A stretch of 64,000 nt of DNA from Jezberella montanilacus (GTDB lineage: Bacteria > Pseudomonadota > Gammaproteobacteria > Burkholderiales > Burkholderiaceae_B): NCBI RefSeq assembly GCF_003003055.1, contig NZ_PVTV01000013.1, forward strand, positions 62,001-126,000, given 5' to 3'. Shown here one piece after another: positions 44,695-52,139 of the stretch. The notes beneath the pieces are model-generated. The model worked only from the letters and a program-made list of their open reading frames with translations, did no database searches and had not been told where the DNA came from. The translations under genes were made by a program, and so were the position numbers. Each line of letters starts with the position of its first letter. Within the stretch, counting starts at the first letter, position 1.

Positions 44695-45569
44695 GTATTC
44701 GCCATCCTTGAACAAGTCGACATCTCGGTGCTCGTGACCCAACCTTGGCAGGTTATCACTGCTGAAATAATCAGGCCTTTATTTTTTAACTCCCTTGCCC
44801 GCGTCAAGCCTTGCTGCAAAGCAGCATGAATATCGTCTTCACTCAGCGCAGGCACCTCAACCGTGACCAGTATTTCACCCAGATCAGAATCATCTTTAAG
44901 CGTGTTGGCTGGAAGACGGACGATGCGCGGATCATCCACATTGACTTCATTGGCAATCACCGTCGCCGCGGCATCGGCGCGGGCAGCCGTACTCGCCAGT
45001 ACCGTCACACTATCTGCCAGTCCAAGCGAATGACTGCGTCCACGCCAGCCGCTCGTCGCCACGCCCTGAACACCTGAATCCTGCGTGAGCTCAAACACCC
45101 CATCTACTGGAATGCCTGCTTGAACCATGCTTTCACTGAGTCGCGACAAATCTGCAAACAGACCGATTTTCAGGCTATGTCCCGGCGCCATATGAACGGC
45201 TATATCACCACCATTATTGATCCACGCCCGACTGATGCCCGGCAACCTGTAATCCTCTATCAATGTTTGTGCCACGGCACCCGCTACGGCCGCCATCGGC
45301 GTAATGAAGTCGTCTGTGCAGTCATGGCACGCTTGCCACATTGTTTTCGCAATCGGTCCCAGCACAAGACAATCTACTCCAACGGGTTGACGTAACGAAG
45401 TCAGCTCGCTCGTCAATTCGTTTAAGACACTTTGGAATCTTTTCCAGGCCGCTGCATGGGCACGCTCCACCGCCGCGTACTCACCCTCAGCGTAAGCGAT
45501 GATATCGATTGGCCCATGCTGAAAGTGTCGTCGTCCATCCTGCAAAACTGCGGAGATCGGTTCCTGCAT
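44691..45569 (-). CDS. UPF0280 (ApbE superfamily) protein
   Basis: A 292-residue protein of the UPF0280/COG2122 family, distantly related to the ApbE flavin transferases. Landmarks are TPMAAVAGAVAQTLIEDY, AWINNGGDIAVHM and GVATSGWRGRSHSLGLADSVTVLA, which echo the ApbE NxGGD and final active-site region. It lies 3 nt after the reductase and overlaps DUF1185. A maturation role, such as flavin handling for the reductase, is possible (inference); no activity is established for this family as far as I know. Confidence 0.83.
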   Translation of the reverse strand: MQEPISAVLQDGRRHFQHGPIDIIAYAEGEYAAVERAHAAAWKRFQSVLNELTSELTSLRQPVGVDCLVLGPIAKTMWQACHDCTDDFITPMAAVAGAVAQTLIEDYRLPGISRAWINNGGDIAVHMAPGHSLKIGLFADLSRLSESMVQAGIPVDGVFELTQDSGVQGVATSGWRGRSHSLGLADSVTVLASTAARADAAATVIANEVNVDDPRIVRLPANTLKDDSDLGEILVTVEVPALSEDDIHAALQQGLTRARELKNKGLIISAVITCQGWVTSTEMSTCSRMANT

Positions 45570-45572
45570 CGT

Positions 45573-47189
45573 TTAGCCCAACATGGGTGGTTGACCGAGA
45601 GGCCATGGACTCGCCTCAACTGGCCCGATCCACTTGACTGCCTGAGGAGCACCGTCGTGGTGCCAAGCGCCCTGGCCGACAGACTGCTCAAGCGTGCGCA
45701 CATAGTCCATATGCCCGCCTAAGCGTTGATAGTCCGAGAGCTTCATACTGAACTCGATCGGTGCCACGATCGCTGGCGTGGGAACGGTGCCAAAGCTGTT
45801 ATCCGGCATCCGCATCACATCGACCATCACCGTGATCCCCCCTCCCGGCCATACATAAGCCGGCGCGCCACCACACGTCACATTCACCAGTGATTTTTTA
45901 ATCGCCTGAGTCAACAACACAGGGTTTTCAGTCACACCCGCCCTGAGACTCCCCCCCGCACCAGCCAGGAACATGACACTGGTGAGCGAGGGCTCACAGT
46001 TTTCGCCAATTCGATCAACGACCTCCTGCACCTTCGCAGGGATTACTGCTTCCACCGGACGTAGCTGGTCATCCAGTACGTACCAGCTCGCATGCTCACC
46101 GGTTGTCGAGGTCATTAATAAACGCAATCCTGGCCAAGCCACTTTTTCGTCCCACCCTTCTATGATGGCTAAAGGGTCAGCAAGATCTGTGCCGCCCCAG
46201 CCGGTACCGGGATTCGCAACTTGAAAATACCTGCCCGGTGTGGATCTCCGCCCTCGCATCACGATTCCAGATGCACGCATATCCAGGCATTTGCCCGCCT
46301 GATGCTCGGTCAGTACACCGGTGATGTGGTCGTCCACTACCACCACCTCATCCGCCAAGCCTGAAAACTGCAGCGCGAAAATTCCGATCGTTGCCGAGCC
46401 ACAGCCCACACGCATACGCCGTTCAGTTACGCCGTTCACAATCGGGGCCTGTCCTGCTTGAACAACCAGTTGCGCACCACCGTCGATAGAGAGTTCTACC
46501 GAGCCTTTGTTGCCTAGCGCAAGCATGGCTTCCATCGTCACGCGGCCTTCTTTTTTACTGCCGCCGGTCAAGTGATGCACACCACCTAATGAAAGCATTT
46601 GAGAGCCGTACTCTGCCGTCGTGACATGGCCAATCACCTCACCTTTGACCCGCACATGCGCCTGTTCAGGCCCCAGGTATCTGTCAGTATCAATTTTGAC
46701 CTTGAGGCTGCAATAACTAAAAATACCCTCCGTCACGACGGTCACCAGATCCACACCAGATACTTTTGAGGCAACAATGAATGGAGCAGGCTTATAGTCA
46801 GGGTATGTCGTAGAGGCACCGACCCCTGTTACGAACACATTCTGATCAAGCAACGGACTCCTCTGAGCAGATGCATGCCCCGCCTTCAGGCTCGAAGCAG
46901 CCGACACAAAGTTAACGGGTTCTGACGCAGCCTGTGTGAGTCCTTTCTGTAGGAACACGACCGGGTCCACACGCACTAATATCCCGGCCTGATTGGCGTA
47001 GCGATCACAGGCACCGCTTCGCCCCTCGCTGATCTGGCACAGCACTGGACAGGCATTGCAGGCAATTTTTACCTCACTGACTTTCGCATTCCTGAGAACG
47101 GCGCGATCTGGAGCTACAGCCGGTGTTTGCACATTCATGTCCGGGAGCCCATCCGTTTTTGTGTGTTCCGTCATATTCCAGGTCGACAT
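45573..47189 (-). CDS. hnr: 6-hydroxynicotinate reductase-like [4Fe-4S] protein
   Basis: A 538-residue protein resembling the 6-hydroxynicotinate reductase of Eubacterium barkeri, which reduces 6-hydroxynicotinate to 1,4,5,6-tetrahydro-6-oxonicotinate. Near the N-terminus four cysteines form an iron-sulfur site: C44, C47, C51 and C61 (CNACPVLCQISEGRSGAC). Later blocks include GVGASTTYPDY, YGSQMLSLGGVHHLTGGSK and RVGCGSATIGIFALQ (T267). It is the first gene of the operon, so its promoter near 47220-47290, with two operator-like repeats, controls all nine genes. The electron donor is unknown. The family name is well supported by the neighbouring enamidase and NicAB. Confidence 0.85.
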   Translation of the reverse strand: MSTWNMTEHTKTDGLPDMNVQTPAVAPDRAVLRNAKVSEVKIACNACPVLCQISEGRSGACDRYANQAGILVRVDPVVFLQKGLTQAASEPVNFVSAASSLKAGHASAQRSPLLDQNVFVTGVGASTTYPDYKPAPFIVASKVSGVDLVTVVTEGIFSYCSLKVKIDTDRYLGPEQAHVRVKGEVIGHVTTAEYGSQMLSLGGVHHLTGGSKKEGRVTMEAMLALGNKGSVELSIDGGAQLVVQAGQAPIVNGVTERRMRVGCGSATIGIFALQFSGLADEVVVVDDHITGVLTEHQAGKCLDMRASGIVMRGRRSTPGRYFQVANPGTGWGGTDLADPLAIIEGWDEKVAWPGLRLLMTSTTGEHASWYVLDDQLRPVEAVIPAKVQEVVDRIGENCEPSLTSVMFLAGAGGSLRAGVTENPVLLTQAIKKSLVNVTCGGAPAYVWPGGGITVMVDVMRMPDNSFGTVPTPAIVAPIEFSMKLSDYQRLGGHMDYVRTLEQSVGQGAWHHDGAPQAVKWIGPVEASPWPLGQPPMLG

Positions 47190-47232
47190 TTAGTCAAAAG
47201 ATTGCGGGAGGCATCGCTTTTTATATTTTTTT

Positions 47233-47275
47233 AATGTAGCATTCACTAAACATAAAATGTTGCACTTACTACATA
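47233..47275. promoter_or_regulatory. Two tandem TetR-type operator candidates in the hnr/tetR intergenic region
   Basis: Site 1 (47233-47252) has a perfect left arm AATGTAGC and a poor right arm. Site 2 (47256-47275) reads AATGTTGC-N4-ACTACATA, three mismatches from the perfect repeat upstream of nadC (51986-52005). The site centres are 23 bp apart. Site 2 overlaps a possible -10 of the hnr promoter on the minus strand (TATGTA, with TTGGTT 16 bp upstream), so binding would block the operon. The 246-bp region is AT-rich and otherwise empty. Confidence 0.6.
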
Positions 47276-47435
47276 TTTTTTATTAAATTTAAACCAAATC
47301 CCCTTGCCTTGCAACGGTTGAGCAGGTCCTGGCTGACCAAGCCTGAAAGCTTAGTGCTAGAAACTTTGTTCGCGTTCGAGCATTTATGGAACAATACCTC
47401 CAGACCGGCGTGACCACTCTCTCATAATTTCAAAG

Positions 47436-48107
47436 ATGACTGTTAAAAAACAGACGGTAACCAACTCTCCACGCAAGACCGGCGCACGCGAGCGAGCAGC
47501 AAAAACCACGCGTGACACGATCCTGCGTGCGGCGATAAAGGTTTTTTCAAAATACGGTCTCAGCGGCGGCAGCCTGGAAAAGATTTCTCGGGCAGCTAAA
47601 TCCCATGACAGAATGATCTATTACTACTTTGGGAATAAGGACGGATTGTTTGTCGCCGCGCTCGAGGAAATTTACCGCAGATTTAATGAAGCAGAAGCCG
47701 CCCTAGAGCTCGACCTGAACGATCCCATCGCTTCGATGCGCCTGATTATCGCGTTTATCCTGCACTATTATCGCGATCACCCTGAATTCATCGCCATTCT
47801 CAATAGCGAAAATTTGCTGCGAGGACAGCACATATCAAAATCTAGTACTGCAAAAGAATTTTCCATTGCAGCGATCGGTGTCATAGACAGAACCTTGCAG
47901 GTTGGCACGCAAAAGGGTTTGTTCCGCCCCGGTCTTCGCTCGCGCGATATCTATTTGATGATCGCCTCACTCGGTTATTTTTATCAATCCAATCGTTTTA
48001 CGCTCACTGCTTTTCTGGGCGAAAACCTTGAATCGCCAAAGATCTTCTCTGAATGGGAAGACTTTGTTACCCACTCGGTATTGCGCACTTTATTGATTGC
48101 AAACTAA
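47436..48107 (+). CDS. TetR/AcrR-family transcriptional regulator of the nicotinate island
   Basis: A 223-residue regulator. The N-terminal helix-turn-helix (about 26-72) reads DTILRAAIKVFSKYG...LEKISRAAK...MIYYYFGNKDGLF, the TetR signature. The C-terminal ligand domain (about 80-220) is all-helical. It diverges from hnr and is followed 26 nt later by the enamidase gene, so it is probably a pathway-specific repressor that also controls itself. 6-Hydroxynicotinate or nicotinate is the natural guess for its inducer. Pseudomonas nic clusters use a MarR-type regulator (NicR) instead. Confidence 0.88.
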   Translation: MTVKKQTVTNSPRKTGARERAAKTTRDTILRAAIKVFSKYGLSGGSLEKISRAAKSHDRMIYYYFGNKDGLFVAALEEIYRRFNEAEAALELDLNDPIASMRLIIAFILHYYRDHPEFIAILNSENLLRGQHISKSSTAKEFSIAAIGVIDRTLQVGTQKGLFRPGLRSRDIYLMIASLGYFYQSNRFTLTAFLGENLESPKIFSEWEDFVTHSVLRTLLIAN

Positions 48108-48133
48108 AAACAATGTCTCAGGGAGCAGGTTAA

Positions 48134-49324
48134 ATGGCAGAAGTACAAAGTTCAGAGAGCGCCGGCAAAGTCGTGATTAGAAATATTGGCTTGCTTTTGT
48201 CTGGCGATATTGACCAGCCTATTCTTGATGCGGACACGATCGTCTCGGTTGATGGCATCATCACCGCAGTTGGAAAAGAAAAAGACTGCGATATCAGCCA
48301 TGCGAAAACAGTGATCGATGCGCGCAAGACTTGTATCGCGCCAGGATTAATTGACAGCCATGTTCACCCCGTCTTTGGCGACTGGACGCCCAGGCAAAAC
48401 CAGCTGGGCTGGATTGAATCCACCATGCACGGTGGCGTCACAACAATGATCTCTGCCGGAGAAGTCCATCTGCCCGGCAGACCAAAAGACATTGTCGGCT
48501 TAAAAGCGCTGGCGATTACTGCACAGCGTGCCTTTGACAATTTTCGTCCTGGCGGTGTGAAGGTTCTGGCGGGTGCACCTGTGATTGAAAAGGGTATGGT
48601 TGAACAGGACTTTAAAGAGCTGGCTGAGGCTGGTGTCACGCTTCTGGGTGAAGTAGGACTAGGTTCCGTGAAGGCGGGCGAAGAAGCGCAACGCATGGTC
48701 GCATGGGCGCGTAAATACGGAATCCAGAGCACCATCCATACGGGAGGCCCCTCCATTCCGGGCTCGGGACTGATTGACAAGGATGTCGTCCTCGAAGCCG
48801 ACGCAGATATCATCGGCCATATCAATGGCGGCCATACCTCACTTTCCGAACAACACGTCTGCGAGCTATGCGAAAAATCCTCACGCGGGATCGAGATTGT
48901 TCACAACGGTAATGAGAAAATTGCCATCGCAGCCGCACAAGCAGCCATTGCACTCAAATGCCCTCACCGCGTGATACTCGGAACAGATGGCCCTGCGGGC
49001 TCAGGTGTTCAGCCCTTAGGTATGTTGCGTATGATTGCCTTGCTCTCGAGTCTGGGCAACATTGCACCTGAGCTTGTGCTGTGTTTTGCGACCGGTAACA
49101 CGGCGAAAATGCGCCAGCTGAACTGTGGTCTGATCGAACCCGGGCGCAGCGCTGATTTCGTCATCATGGATCGCGCGCAACACACGGCAGGTCGGGATCT
49201 GCTCGAAAGCTTAAGCCTGGGCGACATACCTGGCATTGGTATGGTCATCATTGATGGGATTGTGCGTTGTTGCCGCAGTCGCAATACGCCGCCAGCGACT
49301 GAAATACCGCATGTCATTAATTAA
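48134..49324 (+). CDS. ena: Enamidase (1,4,5,6-tetrahydro-6-oxonicotinate amidohydrolase)
   Basis: A 396-residue amidohydrolase very like enamidase of Eubacterium barkeri, which hydrolyses 1,4,5,6-tetrahydro-6-oxonicotinate to 2-formylglutarate and ammonia. Shared segments are VIRNIGLLLSGDI, HGGVTTMISAGE, PGRPKD, HTGGPSIPGSG and SRNTPPA near the C-terminus. Metal ligands are H76 and H78 (DSHVH), E173 (GEVGLGSVK), H202, H229 (GHINGG) and D285 (GTDGPAG). GGGAGCAGG lies just upstream of the ATG. It is co-transcribed with tetR. Its stop overlaps that of the convergent phnN fusion within the palindrome TTAATTAA. Confidence 0.9.
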   Translation: MAEVQSSESAGKVVIRNIGLLLSGDIDQPILDADTIVSVDGIITAVGKEKDCDISHAKTVIDARKTCIAPGLIDSHVHPVFGDWTPRQNQLGWIESTMHGGVTTMISAGEVHLPGRPKDIVGLKALAITAQRAFDNFRPGGVKVLAGAPVIEKGMVEQDFKELAEAGVTLLGEVGLGSVKAGEEAQRMVAWARKYGIQSTIHTGGPSIPGSGLIDKDVVLEADADIIGHINGGHTSLSEQHVCELCEKSSRGIEIVHNGNEKIAIAAAQAAIALKCPHRVILGTDGPAGSGVQPLGMLRMIALLSSLGNIAPELVLCFATGNTAKMRQLNCGLIEPGRSADFVIMDRAQHTAGRDLLESLSLGDIPGIGMVIIDGIVRCCRSRNTPPATEIPHVIN

Positions 49325-51104
49325 TTCTGTAGCCGCTGTCTTGTTGCGCTGCCTGCACGGCGAGCGCCAATCTGGCTGGGTCGCTCGCTTGTACGAGATA
49401 CAAACTTTCACCCGCTTGAACCTGCTCGCCAGCTGATTTCAATAAATCAACCCCTGCGAGGTGATCGGTGGGAGCACCCGCGGTACGTGCAATGCCGGAG
49501 ATTACAAAGCCATCTATTCGCCTGATCGTGCCCGCAGCCCTAGCCTGGATTGCCTCACGCTTAACGTTTGAAAAATCGTAATCAGTCTGACGGCCCTGCT
49601 TGTCTATTATCCTGTCGAGCGCTTGTCGTGCTGCCCCACTGGCGAGCAACTCATACGCTCTTTTTCGTCCCGCCTGAACAGAGCCTACGCTTTCGTCCAA
49701 AGCCAATATCTGACTGGCGTAAAAAAGTGATTTTTCTAACAGATCACTGGGTGCCTCAGGGGAGTGATCGAGCACTTGCAAGACATCCCTGACCTCCAGG
49801 GCAGGACCGATACCTCGACCAATAGGTGAGTCCCCATCCGTCGCAAAGGCTTTCACCACCAGCCCTAGCTGCTGTCCCACTCTTTCAAACAGCTGAGCCA
49901 GACTCTCCGCATCTTCTTTTGATTTAACCTTACCTGACGACGTGTAGGGAATATCAATCACCACATGGGTTGAACCTGCCGTATATTTTTTTGACAAAAT
50001 TGATGCAACAGACCAGGATCTCGTGTCCAGCCCAAGTGGTCTCGTGAGGGCGTTCATGACCTCATCGAGTATCGAATGGTTGAGTTTGCCGTTCCAGGCG
50101 ATACAAGCGTTTGTTTCAAGCACACAAGCCCTGAGCTCAGCGGGCGTGAGATCGACTTTTGCAAGGACCTCCATTGCGTCTGCCGTACCTGCCGCAGAAG
50201 TGATTGCTCTGGAAGACGTCTTTGGAATAAGTAACCCATGCGCCGCGATAATAGGGATGACCACCATCGTGACTCGGCTGCCTGGAATCCCACCCATTGA
50301 GTGTTTATCGACAACCATTCCGCTTGGCCAGCTAATGCGGGGCACGGTTTGCGAACGTGCTTTGGCAATCGAAATAATCTCTTCTAACTGCAAATCGTGA
50401 GTGCAAGCAATCAGGAAAGCGTGCAGAGCAGATTCTGTATGCTCGTGGTTGACAATTGCTTTGATCAACTCCTGATACTCTGAGTCGGTCGGCACACCAC
50501 CAGCAATTTTTTTATACACCGCGCGCAACGATGGTGGTGCAAGATTGACTCGCGTCAATAATGCTGCCACAAAACGCTCGATCCCCACTTCAAGTGTTAG
50601 GTCATTCGTGACACGGATAACCTCTACCTGCGAGGGAAATTCTTGCGTTTTTCTTGCGAGTCGCTTTGCAACATCATCGGGCTTCTCGCGCCCCCTTGCA
50701 ACTAATCGATTCATTAGCACCTCTGCAGGCGCAGTGATTTCAACGACAATCAGAGAAGGAATTTGTTGCGCAAGTTGCGCAATCATTGCACGCGATCCAT
50801 TTGCAATCACGTGTCTACCCGAAGCAAGCTCTTGCTTGAGCTGTGCGGACAGGCCGTAATGTAAACCATGTGCTTGCCAGGCAATCAAAAACTCTTGATT
50901 AGCCTGCCTGGCCAGAAACTGCTCGGTCGTACACGCCTCATGATCCTCGCCGGGTGAACCCGCCGGTCGCGTGATGACACGCCGCGCATAAATAAAATTT
51001 TCAGCAGGCAACAGCTTCCGGGCACCATCAATCAAACTATCTTTACCAGCCCCACTCGGGCCGACAATAAAGAAAAAGCAACCCGGCAAGGCGTTGCGCA
51101 TCAT
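49317..51104 (-). CDS. PhnN - AMP-phosphorylase-type fusion protein
   Basis: A 595-residue fusion. Residues 1-190 are PhnN (ribose 1,5-bisphosphate phosphokinase, making PRPP): P-loop GPSGAGKDS at 15-23, ARRVITRP and MNRLVARGRE. Residues about 195-570 are a nucleoside/nucleotide phosphorylase: VDKHSMGGIPGSRVTM from 265, PKTSSRAITSAAGTAD from 294, and SPIGRGIGPALEVRDVL. These match archaeal AMP phosphorylase, which yields ribose 1,5-bisphosphate, rather than thymidine phosphorylase DeoA. The product of the second domain is the substrate of the first, so the chain could channel ribose 1,5-bisphosphate to PRPP. It overlaps nadC by 4 nt, so it is translated with it. NaMN is the proposed substrate (inference). 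Confidence 0.87.
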   Translation of the reverse strand: MMRNALPGCFFFIVGPSGAGKDSLIDGARKLLPAENFIYARRVITRPAGSPGEDHEACTTEQFLARQANQEFLIAWQAHGLHYGLSAQLKQELASGRHVIANGSRAMIAQLAQQIPSLIVVEITAPAEVLMNRLVARGREKPDDVAKRLARKTQEFPSQVEVIRVTNDLTLEVGIERFVAALLTRVNLAPPSLRAVYKKIAGGVPTDSEYQELIKAIVNHEHTESALHAFLIACTHDLQLEEIISIAKARSQTVPRISWPSGMVVDKHSMGGIPGSRVTMVVIPIIAAHGLLIPKTSSRAITSAAGTADAMEVLAKVDLTPAELRACVLETNACIAWNGKLNHSILDEVMNALTRPLGLDTRSWSVASILSKKYTAGSTHVVIDIPYTSSGKVKSKEDAESLAQLFERVGQQLGLVVKAFATDGDSPIGRGIGPALEVRDVLQVLDHSPEAPSDLLEKSLFYASQILALDESVGSVQAGRKRAYELLASGAARQALDRIIDKQGRQTDYDFSNVKREAIQARAAGTIRRIDGFVISGIARTAGAPTDHLAGVDLLKSAGEQVQAGESLYLVQASDPARLALAVQAAQQDSGYRIN

Positions 51105-51931
51105 TCATCTAGTCCAATATCGACGATGGGTGCGGCCTGCGTGATCTTGCTGGTTGAAATGTAGTCTACGCCAGTCAGTGCTATCTCGCGAATCGTGTCG
51201 ATCCTGATACCGCCAGAGGCTTCAATCTTTGCGCGACCATCAATTATTTTGACGGCAGTTGTCATGTCAGCAATCGACATGTTGTCGAGCATAATCACGT
51301 CGACCCCGGCTTCAAGCGCCTCAGCCACTTGATCTAACCGATCACACTCGACTTCTATCTTCGTCAGCACAGGTAGATTTTTACGTGCCCGTTCGACCGC
51401 TTTTACGATGCTGCCGGCAATGGCGATGTGATTATCTTTCAACATTACGCCATTATCCAGACCAAGACGATGATTCAAGCCACCACCACAAGTTACCGCA
51501 TGTTTTTCGAGCATCCGCAGACCCGGTGTTGTTTTTCTTGTATCAATCAGACGGGTTTGTGTACCCTCAAGTGCTTGCTTGTAACGCGCTGTTTCGGTCG
51601 CAATCCCGCATAACAACTGCAGGATATTTAAGGCGGGGCGCTCTGCCGTCAAGATACTGCGAGCAGGCCCAGACACCGTGAGGATGCGCTTACCCTTTTC
51701 GACTTTATCACTGTCTTTCACCAGACACGTGACCTGCAGTCTCGCGTCATAACGCGTCAAAAGTCGGGCCGCGACCTGTATGCCAGCAATGATCATCGGC
51801 TCACGCGCGTTCATATGGAAGGTACCGACAGCATCTTCATCAATCATGAGTTGCGCAGTCAAATCGCAACAACCAATGTCTTCGGTCAACCACAGATCGA
51901 TCAATCGGTCTGTTTGAAAAATGTCATACAT
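51101..51931 (-). CDS. nadC: Nicotinate-nucleotide pyrophosphorylase (quinolinate phosphoribosyltransferase)
   Basis: NadC converts quinolinate and PRPP to NaMN, CO2 and PPi. The 276-residue protein keeps the active-site set: R98 (AERPALN), T131-R132-K133-T134 (DTRKTTPGLR), H154-R155 (GGGLNHR), K165 with N167-H168 (LKDNH), and EVE, MLDN and EASGGI loops. The nearby change NILQLLCGIAT differs from the usual RLSGIAT. The related ModD proteins differ in context and in these loops. GGGG sits 7 nt before the ATG. It is first in a two-gene operon with the PhnN fusion, downstream of a perfect operator. It is probably a catabolic copy beside a biosynthetic nadC elsewhere. Confidence 0.9.
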   Translation of the reverse strand: MYDIFQTDRLIDLWLTEDIGCCDLTAQLMIDEDAVGTFHMNAREPMIIAGIQVAARLLTRYDARLQVTCLVKDSDKVEKGKRILTVSGPARSILTAERPALNILQLLCGIATETARYKQALEGTQTRLIDTRKTTPGLRMLEKHAVTCGGGLNHRLGLDNGVMLKDNHIAIAGSIVKAVERARKNLPVLTKIEVECDRLDQVAEALEAGVDVIMLDNMSIADMTTAVKIIDGRAKIEASGGIRIDTIREIALTGVDYISTSKITQAAPIVDIGLDE

Positions 51932-51985
51932 AAAACGACCCCTTTGACTGTAGGTGCTGCATGATTTCTGCTGCTAAAGAATATT

Positions 51986-52005
51986 AATGTAGCAAACGCT
52001 ACATT
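51986..52005. promoter_or_regulatory. Perfect inverted-repeat operator between nadC and the Bug receptor gene
   Basis: AATGTAGC-AAAC-GCTACATT is an exact 8-bp inverted repeat with a 4-nt centre. It lies 54 nt before the nadC ATG and 134 nt before the receptor ATG, inside an AT-rich 202-bp divergent region. The same motif in degenerate form recurs upstream of hnr. It is the likely binding site of the TetR protein at 47436-48107. Confidence 0.7.
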
Positions 52006-52139
52006 TTTTTCTATATTAAATTAATTTCATTTTTTCTGCAATCTGCAGTAAAACTAGATTGTTATTGCAATTGAGAAATCGCTTATTGATATTTTTCTAA
52101 TATCCTCTAAGCGAAAGACACACACAGGAATCCTTGATT

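Noticed and set aside
49880-50520. Thymidine phosphorylase (DeoA) identity of the fusion's second domain
   Set aside because: DeoA has VDKHSTGGVGD and a GHTGGTLDKLE loop; this protein has VDKHSMGGIPGSRVTM and SSRAITSAAGTAD, as in AMP phosphorylases.
51101-51931. ModD instead of NadC
   Set aside because: Active-site residues (ERPALN, DTRKTTPG, GLNHR, LKDNH) are those of quinolinate phosphoribosyltransferase, and no modABC operon is attached.
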